Shown: positions 1-6,282 of the stretch, piece by piece | Position numbering within the stretch: the stretch's first letter is position 1 | Layout of the letters: each line of letters opens with the position of its first letter | NCBI GenBank assembly: GCA_003505155.1 | Contig: DNYJ01000008.1 | Span: 8,566-18,245 of the forward strand | Source of the DNA: Candidatus Uhrbacteria bacterium | GTDB taxonomy: Bacteria; Patescibacteriota; Patescibacteriia; UBA9934; UBA10169 | Length of the DNA: 9,680 bases | Reading direction: 5' to 3' | Program-made: the position numbers and the translations under genes | Notes under the pieces: model-generated | Database searches by the model: none | What the model was told of the DNA's origin: nothing | What the model saw: only the letters and a program-made list of their open reading frames with translations

Positions 1-2
1 AC

Positions 3-983
3 TTAAAACCAGTGTCCGGTCGTCTTTATTCGATGCCATTTGCTTTGAAAGCGTCCCGCTCGCAGTTTCTCATAGATCATCGTGAGGACGGTGTAGTTGT
101 AGGCGGTTGTTGCCCCCCCGAGGATCACGAACAGAGCAAGAACTGCAAGAAAGGTTATCGCGGTCGCGAGGGTTGTTGCAAGCAGGGATCCTCCGAAGGC
201 GCCCAAGAGGAACAGCACGGTGTAGGGGATGGAGAGGAGGAGTGCGAGCGCCAAGACACCGAGCCCTGCGAGAAGGCTCAAGACAAACAGGATGACGATG
301 GTCTCAAAGCTCGTTCCGGGATACGTTCGAAAAACTTCCCATGCTTCCTTCAAGGCGCCTCCAAAGCTCGCGTGATGGTTGACGATGGCGATGAGCGTGT
401 AGACGGCGATGACGTTTGCCCCGAGCATGAGGCTGTAGCCGACGACGGGTTGGAGAAGAGCGAGCAGGTCGGCGGCAAATGGGATCGGTGTTGTGGGCGG
501 CGAGGGAGCAAGCAGGATGAAGGCGCAGACGCCGAGCGCCATTTTTAACAGAAGACCGACTCCAAGAATCTGCCAGAACCTCTGCCATCCGCGCCGAATG
601 AGGCCGTGCACGTCAAGCCGTTTTCTTTGAGTCTTGGCGGCGTGGATGATGATGCCTTGAGAGACGGCTGATGCGGAGATGAGGAGGCAGGCGAGAAGGA
701 GGAAAAGCAGGGCGGTCAAAATGGCGCGCGACGGAGGAAGCGCAAAGAGCTGATCCGTCCACTGTCGTAGAGGTTCGAGGAAGGGGAAGAGGCGGTGAAG
801 GAAGGGGGTGCCGAACGCTTCGAGGCCGTTTTGAGTTCGCAAAACCGTTTCGATGGCGCTACCCGATCCCAGAATCAAAGCAAAGATCCCGAAGAACCAA
901 ACATCACGTTTAAGGAAAACGTGATGCAAGGCCGATGTGAGAATCGGTCGGTACTGTGGCGGCGTTTTAGCTCGATGACTCAT
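3..983 (-). CDS. Multi-pass integral membrane protein, unknown function
   Basis: Not recognised as a named family. The 326-residue protein is strongly hydrophobic, with about six likely membrane segments (roughly residues 29-46, 86-110, 138-160, 170-200, 213-250 as one long or two short spans, and 262-288). Short basic loops such as KTQRKRLD and a basic C-terminus (about residues 306-322) fit cytoplasmic ends by the positive-inside rule. A segment near residues 208-222 (FGGALKEAWEVFRTY) recalls the loop-before-helix pattern of poorly characterised multi-pass bacterial membrane proteins, but this is only a resemblance. The start at 983 is preferred over an in-frame codon at 1064 because a strong SD (AAGGAGG, 987-993) sits just before it. 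The longer form would also place a very polar, basic stretch inside ftsH. The start lies 17 bases inside the ftsH 3' end, so translation is probably coupled to ftsH. The product may act in the membrane near FtsH or be a substrate of it; that is inference. Confidence 0.8.
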   Translation of the reverse strand: MSHRAKTPPQYRPILTSALHHVFLKRDVWFFGIFALILGSGSAIETVLRTQNGLEAFGTPFLHRLFPFLEPLRQWTDQLFALPPSRAILTALLFLLLACLLISASAVSQGIIIHAAKTQRKRLDVHGLIRRGWQRFWQILGVGLLLKMALGVCAFILLAPSPPTTPIPFAADLLALLQPVVGYSLMLGANVIAVYTLIAIVNHHASFGGALKEAWEVFRTYPGTSFETIVILFVLSLLAGLGVLALALLLSIPYTVLFLLGAFGGSLLATTLATAITFLAVLALFVILGGATTAYNYTVLTMIYEKLRAGRFQSKWHRIKTTGHWF

Positions 984-2841
984 GTTCCTCCTTGTCTTCT
1001 TCGTCGCGCAGATGCTGTGGGAGTTCTTTTTTCCCAAGGAGTTCTTCAAAGCGTTCCTTCTCAATCGTTTCTTTTAGAAGAAGCTCGGCGACGATCACCT
1101 CTATCTTATCACGATTCTTTGTCAAAATCTCCCGAGCGGTTTCCTTGGCTTCTTCGACCAAGCGTTTCACTTCGCGATCAATCTCTTCGGCGGTTTTGTC
1201 AGAGTAGTTGCGCTGGACGTGGTAGTCGCGTCCGAGGAAGATTTCGTCGGACGGATCGCCGTAGGTGCGCGCGCCAAGCGCCTCGCTCATTCCGTAGCGC
1301 GTAACCATGTCGTGTGCAAGCTTGGTCGCGCGTTTCAAGTCGTCGGAAGCGCCCGTGGTCAGGTCTCCGAAGTACACGAACTCGGATGCGTAGCCCCCGA
1401 GCATCATCGCGAGATCGTCGAGGAAGGTTGCGCGTGTGTGCATCTTTCGGTCTTCCACAGGCAGGTTCATTGTGTAACCCGCGGCGCGTCCGCGGCTGAT
1501 GATGGAGATTTTGTGGATGGGATCGGCATTCGGAAGGAGGTGTCCCACGAGCGCGTGTCCGGCTTCGTGGTACGCAGTCACGTTGCGCTCGCGCTTTGTG
1601 AGAATGCGACTCTTGCGCTCGGGTCCCAGCATCACTTTCTCGATTGCCGAGAGGATAGTTTCCATCGCGATCTTTTTTTGATTCTTGCGCGCGGTGGCGA
1701 TGGCGGCTTCATTCAAAACGCTTTCGAGATCGGCGCCAGCAAATCCTGGCGTGCGTTCGGCCACGCGGTGCAAGTTGACGCCTTCCTCGAGCGGTTTATT
1801 TTTGGCATGGATCGCGAGGATATCTTCACGATCGCGGATGTCGGGCATGTCGAGCACTACACGCCGATCGAATCGTCCCGGACGCAGAAGCGCGGGGTCC
1901 AGCACGTCGGGGCGATTGGTCGCCGCGATCACGATGACACCCAAGTTCGTTTCAAAGCCGTCCATCTCGACCAAAATTTGATTAAGCGTCTGCTCGCGCT
2001 CGTCGTGTCCGCCGCCCAGTCCCGCGCCGCGATGGCGCCCCACGGCATCAATCTCGTCAATGAAGACGATGCAGGGTGCTTCCTTCTTCGCCTTGGCAAA
2101 AAGATCGCGGACGCGCGAGGCTCCCACGCCCACGAACATTTCCACGAAGGATGACCCGCTGATGTGGAAGAAGGGAACGTCCGCTTCGCCTGCAACGGCG
2201 CGCGCGAGAAGCGTTTTCCCCGTTCCGGGCGCGCCCATGAGGAGTACGCCTTTGGGAATCTTGGCGCCGACCTCGGTAAATCTCTTCGGATCTTTCAGAA
2301 AGTCCACGACTTCGTCGAGCTCTTCCTTCGCCTCTTTCGCGCCAGCCACATCGGCAAATGTCATGCGGGTGGATTCGTCTTTGGAAGCTTTCTTGGCGCC
2401 GGAGAGGCCGAACTGCATGGCGCGGCTGTTGGCGCCCTGGAACTGGCGGAAGAGAAGAAAGAGGATGAATCCGAGAAGAAGGAGGGGGAGGAGAGAGGGG
2501 ACGAGAACGCCCAAGAAATATCCCCGGCTTCCGTCGCCCTGAATGTCAACTGGCAGATGCTTGAGCTCGTCCGGGCTGACGCCGTAAGCGGCGAGGAGTT
2601 CGGCGAGCGACTGCTGGGGTTCCTTGAAGGTTTTGATTTCCTTGCCTTCGACGGTTGTGGCCGTCACCTCGGTTCCGTCAACCTCGATCTTGGAGATGGA
2701 ACCTTCCTGAATGCGCTCGACGAGCGACGTGACGGTGATATCCTCTGGCTTGTCGCCTTTCACCCGGTAATTGGAAAGCAAGGCTCCGATGACGAGGAGT
2801 GTCAGGAGAAAGAGGATAATGTTTTTTGACAAAGGCTTCAT
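967..2841 (-). CDS. ftsH: ATP-dependent zinc metalloprotease FtsH
   Basis: Membrane-anchored AAA+ protease that unfolds and degrades misfolded or short-lived membrane and cytosolic proteins as a hexamer. The 624-residue length is normal. The domain order is complete: a first membrane helix (about 7-24), an extracytoplasmic domain (about 25-105), a second helix (about 108-132), the AAA+ module, then the peptidase domain. Visible motifs are Walker A GAPGTGKT (203-210), pore loop FVGVG (236-240), Walker B IVFIDEID (258-265), the second region of homology with ATNRP and RPGRFDR (307-326), and the zinc site HEAGH (425-429). D501 in TTGASDDL is the probable third zinc ligand by alignment with known FtsH. 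The C-terminal tail is acidic. The start has an SD (GGAGGA, 2851-2856) nine bases upstream and overlaps the rpsA stop as ATGA. Co-transcription and translational coupling with rpsA are likely. Nothing in it looks broken. Confidence 0.98.
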   Translation of the reverse strand: MKPLSKNIILFLLTLLVIGALLSNYRVKGDKPEDITVTSLVERIQEGSISKIEVDGTEVTATTVEGKEIKTFKEPQQSLAELLAAYGVSPDELKHLPVDIQGDGSRGYFLGVLVPSLLPLLLLGFILFLLFRQFQGANSRAMQFGLSGAKKASKDESTRMTFADVAGAKEAKEELDEVVDFLKDPKRFTEVGAKIPKGVLLMGAPGTGKTLLARAVAGEADVPFFHISGSSFVEMFVGVGASRVRDLFAKAKKEAPCIVFIDEIDAVGRHRGAGLGGGHDEREQTLNQILVEMDGFETNLGVIVIAATNRPDVLDPALLRPGRFDRRVVLDMPDIRDREDILAIHAKNKPLEEGVNLHRVAERTPGFAGADLESVLNEAAIATARKNQKKIAMETILSAIEKVMLGPERKSRILTKRERNVTAYHEAGHALVGHLLPNADPIHKISIISRGRAAGYTMNLPVEDRKMHTRATFLDDLAMMLGGYASEFVYFGDLTTGASDDLKRATKLAHDMVTRYGMSEALGARTYGDPSDEIFLGRDYHVQRNYSDKTAEEIDREVKRLVEEAKETAREILTKNRDKIEVIVAELLLKETIEKERFEELLGKKELPQHLRDEEDKEEHESSS

Positions 2842-4031
2842 ACGCGGTTCTCCTCCGGTTCCGCTGTTGTTTCCGTCTTTTTTTCAACGGCTTCTTCCGC
2901 CTTTGGAACATCCTTGTCTTTGAGCGCTTTGAGGCTCAAGCCGAGGCGGTGTTCTTTGGGTTCGATGGAAACGATTTTGAATTCTTTCGTCTCGCCTTCC
3001 TTCCCGATCAGAGAGAGATCCTCGACGGGCTTGGTAGAGAGCTCACTCACATGGGCGAGCCCGTGGATTTCTTGGTCGAGCTCCACGAAGAAGCCAAACG
3101 GGTTGACTTTGAGAATCTTGCCCGCCACGATGTCGCCGACTTGGTACTTCCGTCCGACCTCCGTCCACGGATCGAGAATGAGCTTTTTCATGGACAGGAA
3201 AATCTTGGATCCTTCGATGCCGATGATTTCCGCCTCGACGACATCGCCGACTTTCAAGACGTCGCGCGGATGGTCAATGCGTTGCCAGGCGATTTCGGAA
3301 ATATGAACAAGGCCTTCGAGGGACGAAGCATCGGAACCGGACGCGGAGAATTTGACGAATGCGCCGAAATCGGCGAGAGCCGTAACGGCGCCTTTGACGA
3401 TGCCGCCGACTTTGTACTGCGAAATTTCGGAACGCTGGCGTTCTTCCCAAACGGTCTTTTCAGAGACGATGAGCTTCTCATCGTTCTCGTTGACGTCGAG
3501 CACGCGGACTTCAAACGCAGTGCCGACGTAGGTCTTCAAGCGATCGAGAATCTTTTGTTTGTCGCCGCCGGACACGCGCGGATAGTGGTCGGGGGAGAGC
3601 TGGGAGACGGGAAGGAATCCGTTGATGTGGCCGACCTTGACGATCAGGCCGCCCTTGTTGGCGTCGAGCACTTTGGCTTCGACGATTTCGTTTTTCGCGT
3701 ACTGTCCGCGGAGTTCCTCCCAGGCCTTTTTCTGGCCGGTGTAGCGGAAGGAAAGTTCCAGCTCGCCGTTTTCATTTTCCAAATCCACCACGGTGGCTTC
3801 GATGGCATCACCGGGTTTGAGGTTGCGGTAGTCGTCGGATTCTGCGAAGAGCTCGCGGCCGCGCACCACGCCGATCGTAAGGCCCCCGATGTCCAGGCGC
3901 ACTTCGCGGCGGGACGCGGACACGATAGCGCCTTTAATGACGTCCCCGAGCGAGGGGACGCGCAAAGCGGAAGGATCTTCGAGAAGCGCGGCGAATGCCG
4001 AAGCTCCGGAAGCGTCAGAGATGTTTGCCAT
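2838..4031 (-). CDS. rpsA: Small ribosomal subunit protein S1 (four S1 domains)
   Basis: RNA-binding protein of the 30S subunit that helps recruit and unfold mRNA for initiation. The 397-residue product has four S1/OB-fold repeats at about 27-96, 112-190, 206-284 and 296-369. The last two are the most typical, with GxVxxxxxFGxFVxL-like cores (GAVTALADFGAFVKF; GKILKVNPFGFFVEL) followed by GLVHISEI and GLAHVSEL. An acidic, lysine-rich tail (about 371-397) ends the protein. E. coli S1 has six repeats; a shorter four-repeat form is common in many other bacteria, so this is not a truncation. The start at 4031 (MANIS) is chosen because in-frame upstream starts at 4067 and 4070 lie within a leader hairpin and would add an unlike hydrophobic stretch. 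No good SD precedes it; an AT-rich run does. It is the first gene of the rpsA-ftsH-membrane protein run, with a promoter at 4103-4131. A related multi-S1 RNA-binding protein not bound to the ribosome cannot be excluded. Confidence 0.92.
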   Translation of the reverse strand: MANISDASGASAFAALLEDPSALRVPSLGDVIKGAIVSASRREVRLDIGGLTIGVVRGRELFAESDDYRNLKPGDAIEATVVDLENENGELELSFRYTGQKKAWEELRGQYAKNEIVEAKVLDANKGGLIVKVGHINGFLPVSQLSPDHYPRVSGGDKQKILDRLKTYVGTAFEVRVLDVNENDEKLIVSEKTVWEERQRSEISQYKVGGIVKGAVTALADFGAFVKFSASGSDASSLEGLVHISEIAWQRIDHPRDVLKVGDVVEAEIIGIEGSKIFLSMKKLILDPWTEVGRKYQVGDIVAGKILKVNPFGFFVELDQEIHGLAHVSELSTKPVEDLSLIGKEGETKEFKIVSIEPKEHRLGLSLKALKDKDVPKAEEAVEKKTETTAEPEENRV

Positions 4032-4051
4032 AAAAAATATTCCGACCGGAG

Positions 4052-4072
4052 CTCTGATGCCGTGCATCAAAG
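4052..4072 (-). promoter_or_regulatory. Hairpin in the rpsA 5' leader
   Basis: On the minus strand CTTTGATGC pairs with GCATCAGAG across an ACG loop: nine pairs including one G-U. It lies between the predicted transcription start (about 4096) and the rpsA start (4031). It buries an in-frame ATG at 4065-4067. After it come a short GC-rich stretch (CTCCGGTCGGA) and a run of T that leads into the rpsA ATG. It could be a binding site for S1 autoregulation, a structure that masks the upstream start, or an attenuator. The structure is seen in the sequence; the role is inferred. Confidence 0.5.
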
Positions 4073-4102
4073 GCCGAGCGGGGCTATGAGTTAAGTGGAG
4101 CG

Positions 4103-4131
4103 AGGATAACCCGAACGGAGGAACGCGTCAA
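4103..4131 (-). promoter_or_regulatory. Sigma70-type promoter for rpsA-ftsH
   Basis: On the minus strand TTGACG (4126-4131) and TATCCT (4103-4108) are separated by exactly 17 bases. The -35 box matches consensus at five of six positions and the -10 box at four of six. Transcription would start near 4096, giving a leader of about 65 bases before the rpsA start. It lies between the acpP terminator-like hairpins and rpsA, as expected for a separate transcription unit. Confidence 0.65.
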
Positions 4132-4211
4132 GCGTCGGCGAGCTCTAGACAATTTCGAATCCGTGTGCGGTCGGATCTTTCAGAAGTGTTTTGATGGTTT
4201 GAACGAAATGA

Positions 4212-4227
4212 AGATTGCGGGCAATCT
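4212..4227 (-). terminator. Second weak hairpin in the acpP-rpsA gap
   Basis: AGATTG and CAATCT form a six-pair perfect stem around a four-base loop. On the minus strand it is followed by TCATTTCGTTC, a poor T tract. It could be a backup terminator for acpP read-through or a small regulatory structure. The rest of the gap from 4132 to 4211 shows no tRNA fold or convincing ORF. Confidence 0.25.
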
Positions 4228-4250
4228 CCTGAGACCTCTGAAATAGAAGA

Positions 4251-4274
4251 CCCCGTAGTATGTAGACGACGGGG
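4251..4274 (-). terminator. Likely terminator downstream of acpP
   Basis: CCCCGT (4251-4256) pairs with ACGGGG (4269-4274): a GC-rich six-pair stem with a 12-base loop, about 40 bases after the acpP stop. On the minus strand it is followed by TCTTCTATTTC, a moderately T-rich tail. Placement and composition suit an intrinsic terminator for acpP. The imperfect T tract and long loop keep confidence moderate. Confidence 0.4.
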
Positions 4275-4314
4275 CTGGCTCTGGTGATGGAGCGAGAAGG
4301 AATGGTGAGTGAGT

Positions 4315-4590
4315 TCAAGGAGAAGGTGCGTGGCGGCCATTGAGAAGACTGCGGCAGAGTTCGACGAGGTCGCGGAGCGTTCGCACCTCTTCTCCGTCGT
4401 CGTCCTCGACGACGATCTGCAAACGGTTTTCCAGCTCCATGACGAGCGTGACGCGGTGCAGGGAGTCGAAGTTGAGGTCTTCGACGAGGCGGGTGTCGTC
4501 ATCGAGCGAGTCCCGCACAAGGACGATGCCTGTCTGAAAGGCGACTTGCATGACGGCGTCGTGGACGACTTGATCCAGATCGGAACGCAT
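4315..4590 (-). CDS. acpP: Acyl carrier protein
   Basis: Small acidic cytoplasmic carrier that holds acyl chains as thioesters on a phosphopantetheine arm. The 91-residue protein has the expected four-helix size. The prosthetic-group motif is DSL at 42-44 with Ser43 as the attachment site, in the typical context LVEDLNFDSLHRVTLVMELE. The later TLRDLVELC (71-79) matches the usual helix IV region. An acidic loop (VEDDDGEE, 61-68) precedes it and the tail is short and polar. The start has a clear SD (TAGGAG, 4597-4602) six bases upstream. No fatty-acid synthesis gene or holo-ACP synthase lies beside it, so the pathway it serves here is unknown. It appears monocistronic, with its own promoter (4620-4648) and a hairpin after the stop. 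It could be a specialised ACP-like carrier rather than the fatty-acid one. Confidence 0.88.
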   Translation of the reverse strand: MRSDLDQVVHDAVMQVAFQTGIVLVRDSLDDDTRLVEDLNFDSLHRVTLVMELENRLQIVVEDDDGEEVRTLRDLVELCRSLLNGRHAPSP

Positions 4591-4619
4591 GTTTTTCTCC
4601 TACGGTGCGAGGTGGAGAG

Positions 4620-4648
4620 ACTTCACCAAAATCACGTCGTTCTGTCAA
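4620..4648 (-). promoter_or_regulatory. Candidate acpP promoter
   Basis: On the minus strand there is a perfect TTGACA (4643-4648). After 17 bases comes TGAAGT (4620-4625), a weak -10 box, but one preceded by TGG, which resembles an extended -10 element. The start site would fall near 4613, leaving a short leader before the SD at 4597-4602. The -35 box is convincing and the -10 box is not. Confidence 0.42.
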
Positions 4649-4660
4649 CTCAATTTCCTC

Positions 4661-4689
4661 TCGACGTTATGAGTCCATTGGGGTACAAT
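4661..4689 (+). promoter_or_regulatory. Promoter of the gyrA operon
   Basis: On the plus strand TCGACG (4661-4666) and TACAAT (4684-4689) are separated by 17 bases. The -10 box matches consensus at five of six positions and the -35 at four of six. Transcription would begin near 4696, giving a leader of about 48 bases. It is divergent from the acpP promoter and the two nearly abut, so the two units may influence each other. The leader ends in a pyrimidine-rich tract (4726-4743) instead of an SD. Confidence 0.55.
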
Positions 4690-4743
4690 AGCGCTGTCTT
4701 TTAAGTCCATTCGAGCTCTTAAAGCTTCTTCAACCTCTCTCCT

Positions 4744-5418
4744 ATGCCCCATCCCCACAACTACCTCCTTCTCGAACTCGACATCGCTATCAAGAAGCTT
4801 TCCCCGACGCTTGCCGGTCTTCAGGCAGAGGCGAAGAAGAAGCTTAAGGCTTTTGAGGCTGATGACGCCGTGAGCGAGGACGAGATTTTAAGCTATCTCG
4901 CCGAAATCGGCCGCAAGGAATATCCCCATCGCCATGCTCTTACCGAGATTCATGCCAAGTACGGCGAGAACGTGGAGCTCTCGATGGTCATCGAGCATCT
5001 GGATAACACTGTTGCTGACAAAGTAAGTGCGATGTTAAAGCACGGCGTCGGTTTGGAGGAGCTCATCAAAAGCGATTGGTTCGAAGATAAACTGAATGCG
5101 GCCGAACGCTATCAAGTCGAAGACGGCATCCTTTTGGCGCGCTACAAGCTCGAAGTGGAAGACAAGGGGCTGGTAGAAGCGCACCGCGAGGAGTTTGATC
5201 GGCTCGCGGAGAAGTGGGAAGCGGAAGCGAAGAAGCTCGAAGCGCTTTTGGAGGAGCTCGAGTCATTTGCTTCCAAAGATCCCCGCTATACGGATGAGAT
5301 TCAAGATCAGGTTCGCACGTTTCGCGTGGGCTGGTCGGTCGTCGAGCGCGATCCGGACGCGGAAGCGATCAAGGCGCAGATTGTGCATTGGAAAGATGTG
5401 TTTGAAGAGGCGGAATAA
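4744..5418 (+). CDS. Helical/coiled-coil protein, unknown function
   Basis: Not recognised. The 224-residue product has no signal peptide or membrane segment and should be cytoplasmic. It is rich in Glu, Lys, Ala and Leu. A heptad-like stretch at about 141-178 (AHREEFDRLAEKWEAEAKKL and onward) strongly suggests a coiled coil, and an earlier charged helix covers about 20-40. Between them lies a mixed region (about 55-135) with conserved-looking aromatic and His residues (YPHRHALTEIHAKYG; SDWFEDKL). The C-terminal part (about 185-222) is acidic with several Trp. The start at 4744 is the only good ATG after the promoter; it lacks an SD and follows a CT-rich tract. The stop is three bases before the MBL-fold gene, so the two are co-transcribed and probably coupled. 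A scaffold or binding partner role is possible but only inferred. Confidence 0.85.
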   Translation: MPHPHNYLLLELDIAIKKLSPTLAGLQAEAKKKLKAFEADDAVSEDEILSYLAEIGRKEYPHRHALTEIHAKYGENVELSMVIEHLDNTVADKVSAMLKHGVGLEELIKSDWFEDKLNAAERYQVEDGILLARYKLEVEDKGLVEAHREEFDRLAEKWEAEAKKLEALLEELESFASKDPRYTDEIQDQVRTFRVGWSVVERDPDAEAIKAQIVHWKDVFEEAE

Positions 5419-5421
5419 CGT

Positions 5422-6051
5422 ATGCAGATTGTTTCTTACGGGCTTGCGAGCATCGGGATCACAACGAAAAATATCCAGCGCGAAGTTCGGGTTGTGATTG
5501 ATCCCTATGACAACGTTACGGGTCTGCGCTTTCCCAGGACGATCGAGGCCGAGATGATCCTCTCTTCCCACGATGCTCCCGAGGCGAACAATATCGCCGC
5601 CGTGGAAGGCAAGCCGTTTGTCGTAAAGCTTCCAGGCGAATACGAAGTGGCCGGCGTTTTTGTTTACGGCATTTCGGCGCCGCGCAAGGATGGAAGTCCT
5701 CATATTATTTTTCTCATCGAAGCGGAGGGATTGCGGCTGGCTCATCTTGGAGCCATGGATCGTCCGTTGACCGACGATGAAGTAACGGCGCTCGGTGACG
5801 TGGACATTCTTTTTGTTCCGATGGGTGGCGGCATGGTGCTTTCTGCCGACCAGGCGGCGGACGCCGTGCAAGCGATTGAACCGCGAGCGGCGGTGCCGGT
5901 GTTCTATGGGAAGGCAAAGGGTGTTAAGGCGGAGAGCCCCTTGCCTTTCGTGAAAGCGCTTGGCGTTTCTCCCGTGGATGCGGGCGGGAAATGGAAGATC
6001 GCGCGCGCGGGTCTTCCCGAGGAAGACTTGCAAGTCGTTACGCTCTCCTGA
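5422..6051 (+). CDS. MBL-fold protein with degenerate metal site (probable pseudoenzyme)
   Basis: The 209-residue product looks like a small metallo-beta-lactamase-fold protein of the broad UPF0173/Lactamase_B_3 type. Landmarks are the N-terminal strand plus G-x(3)-I region (MQIVSYGLASIGI), IDPYD (26-30), PGEYEVAGVFVYGI (71-84), IIFLIEAEGLRLAHLG (95-110) and GDVDILFVPMGG (125-136). In active relatives the metal motif reads roughly SHDHxDH; here it is SSHDAPEANN (48-57), so only one His remains. The HLGD aspartate is replaced by Ala in HLGAMD (108-113). The late His, expected near PMHY, is Phe in VPVFYG (158-163). The early GH motif is GL (7-8). The fold is probably kept and hydrolysis lost. 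The gene is intact, with three-base gaps to both neighbours, and is likely expressed with gyrA. Family assignment rests on remembered motifs, not a search. A divergent binding or structural role is the best guess. Confidence 0.72.
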   Translation: MQIVSYGLASIGITTKNIQREVRVVIDPYDNVTGLRFPRTIEAEMILSSHDAPEANNIAAVEGKPFVVKLPGEYEVAGVFVYGISAPRKDGSPHIIFLIEAEGLRLAHLGAMDRPLTDDEVTALGDVDILFVPMGGGMVLSADQAADAVQAIEPRAAVPVFYGKAKGVKAESPLPFVKALGVSPVDAGGKWKIARAGLPEEDLQVVTLS

Positions 6052-6054
6052 CGT

Positions 6055-6282
6055 ATGCATCTCGTGGATCCCAACTATCCAAAACATACACGTTATATTG
6101 TCTATACGCTCTTCGTTCTCTTGCTGATAGCCGTCTTTGCGCTCACGGTGATCAGCATTGCGCGATCGCTTTCCGGCTTTGCTCGTGTGGGAGAGGGAGT
6201 GGCCGAACTGAAGTATCAAGCGCAAGAGCGGATGGACGAACGTTTTTCGAACACCTATGCCAACGAAGAAACCGACAACTGA
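6055..6282 (+). CDS. Small single-pass membrane protein, unknown function
   Basis: Not recognised. The 75-residue protein has a short polar N-terminus with Lys and Arg, one clear membrane helix at about 14-36 ([20 protein letters not shown]) and a charged, probably helical tail (about 45-75) rich in Glu, Ala and Arg. There is no cleavage motif, so it should stay anchored. The N-terminal charges would place that end in the cytoplasm and the tail outside, though Arg37 after the helix makes topology uncertain. The start follows the upstream stop by three bases (TGACGTATG). The end overlaps gyrA by 26 bases in another frame, which supports it being real and translated. It might anchor the products of the two genes before it; that is inference from operon order only. 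Confidence 0.75.
   Translation: MHLVDPNYPKHTRYIVYTLFVLLLIAVFALTVISIARSLSGFARVGEGVAELKYQAQERMDERFSNTYANEETDN

Noticed and set aside
984..1064. Upstream start for the membrane protein at 1064
   Set aside because: It would add 27 polar, basic residues lying inside the ftsH coding end. The ATG at 983 has a strong SD directly upstream.
1219..2154. Plus-strand open frame of 311 codons opposite ftsH
   Set aside because: Covers the AAA+ and protease regions of a canonical FtsH on the other strand. It has no SD, motif or plausible promoter.
2826..4094. Plus-strand open frame of 422 codons opposite rpsA
   Set aside because: Antisense to four well-formed S1 domains. The Phe/Asp/Gly-heavy product is what the complement of the S1 codons yields, with no domain seen.
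4145..4180. TTCGAATCC string resembling a tRNA T-loop
   Set aside because: The flanking bases do not form a five-pair T stem on either strand, and no matching acceptor, D or anticodon arms are seen.
4128..4520. Minus-strand open frame of 130 codons overlapping acpP
   Set aside because: Out of frame with the clear ACP. The product is Ser/Thr/Arg-rich, and its end runs through the terminator-like hairpins and the -35 box of the rpsA promoter.
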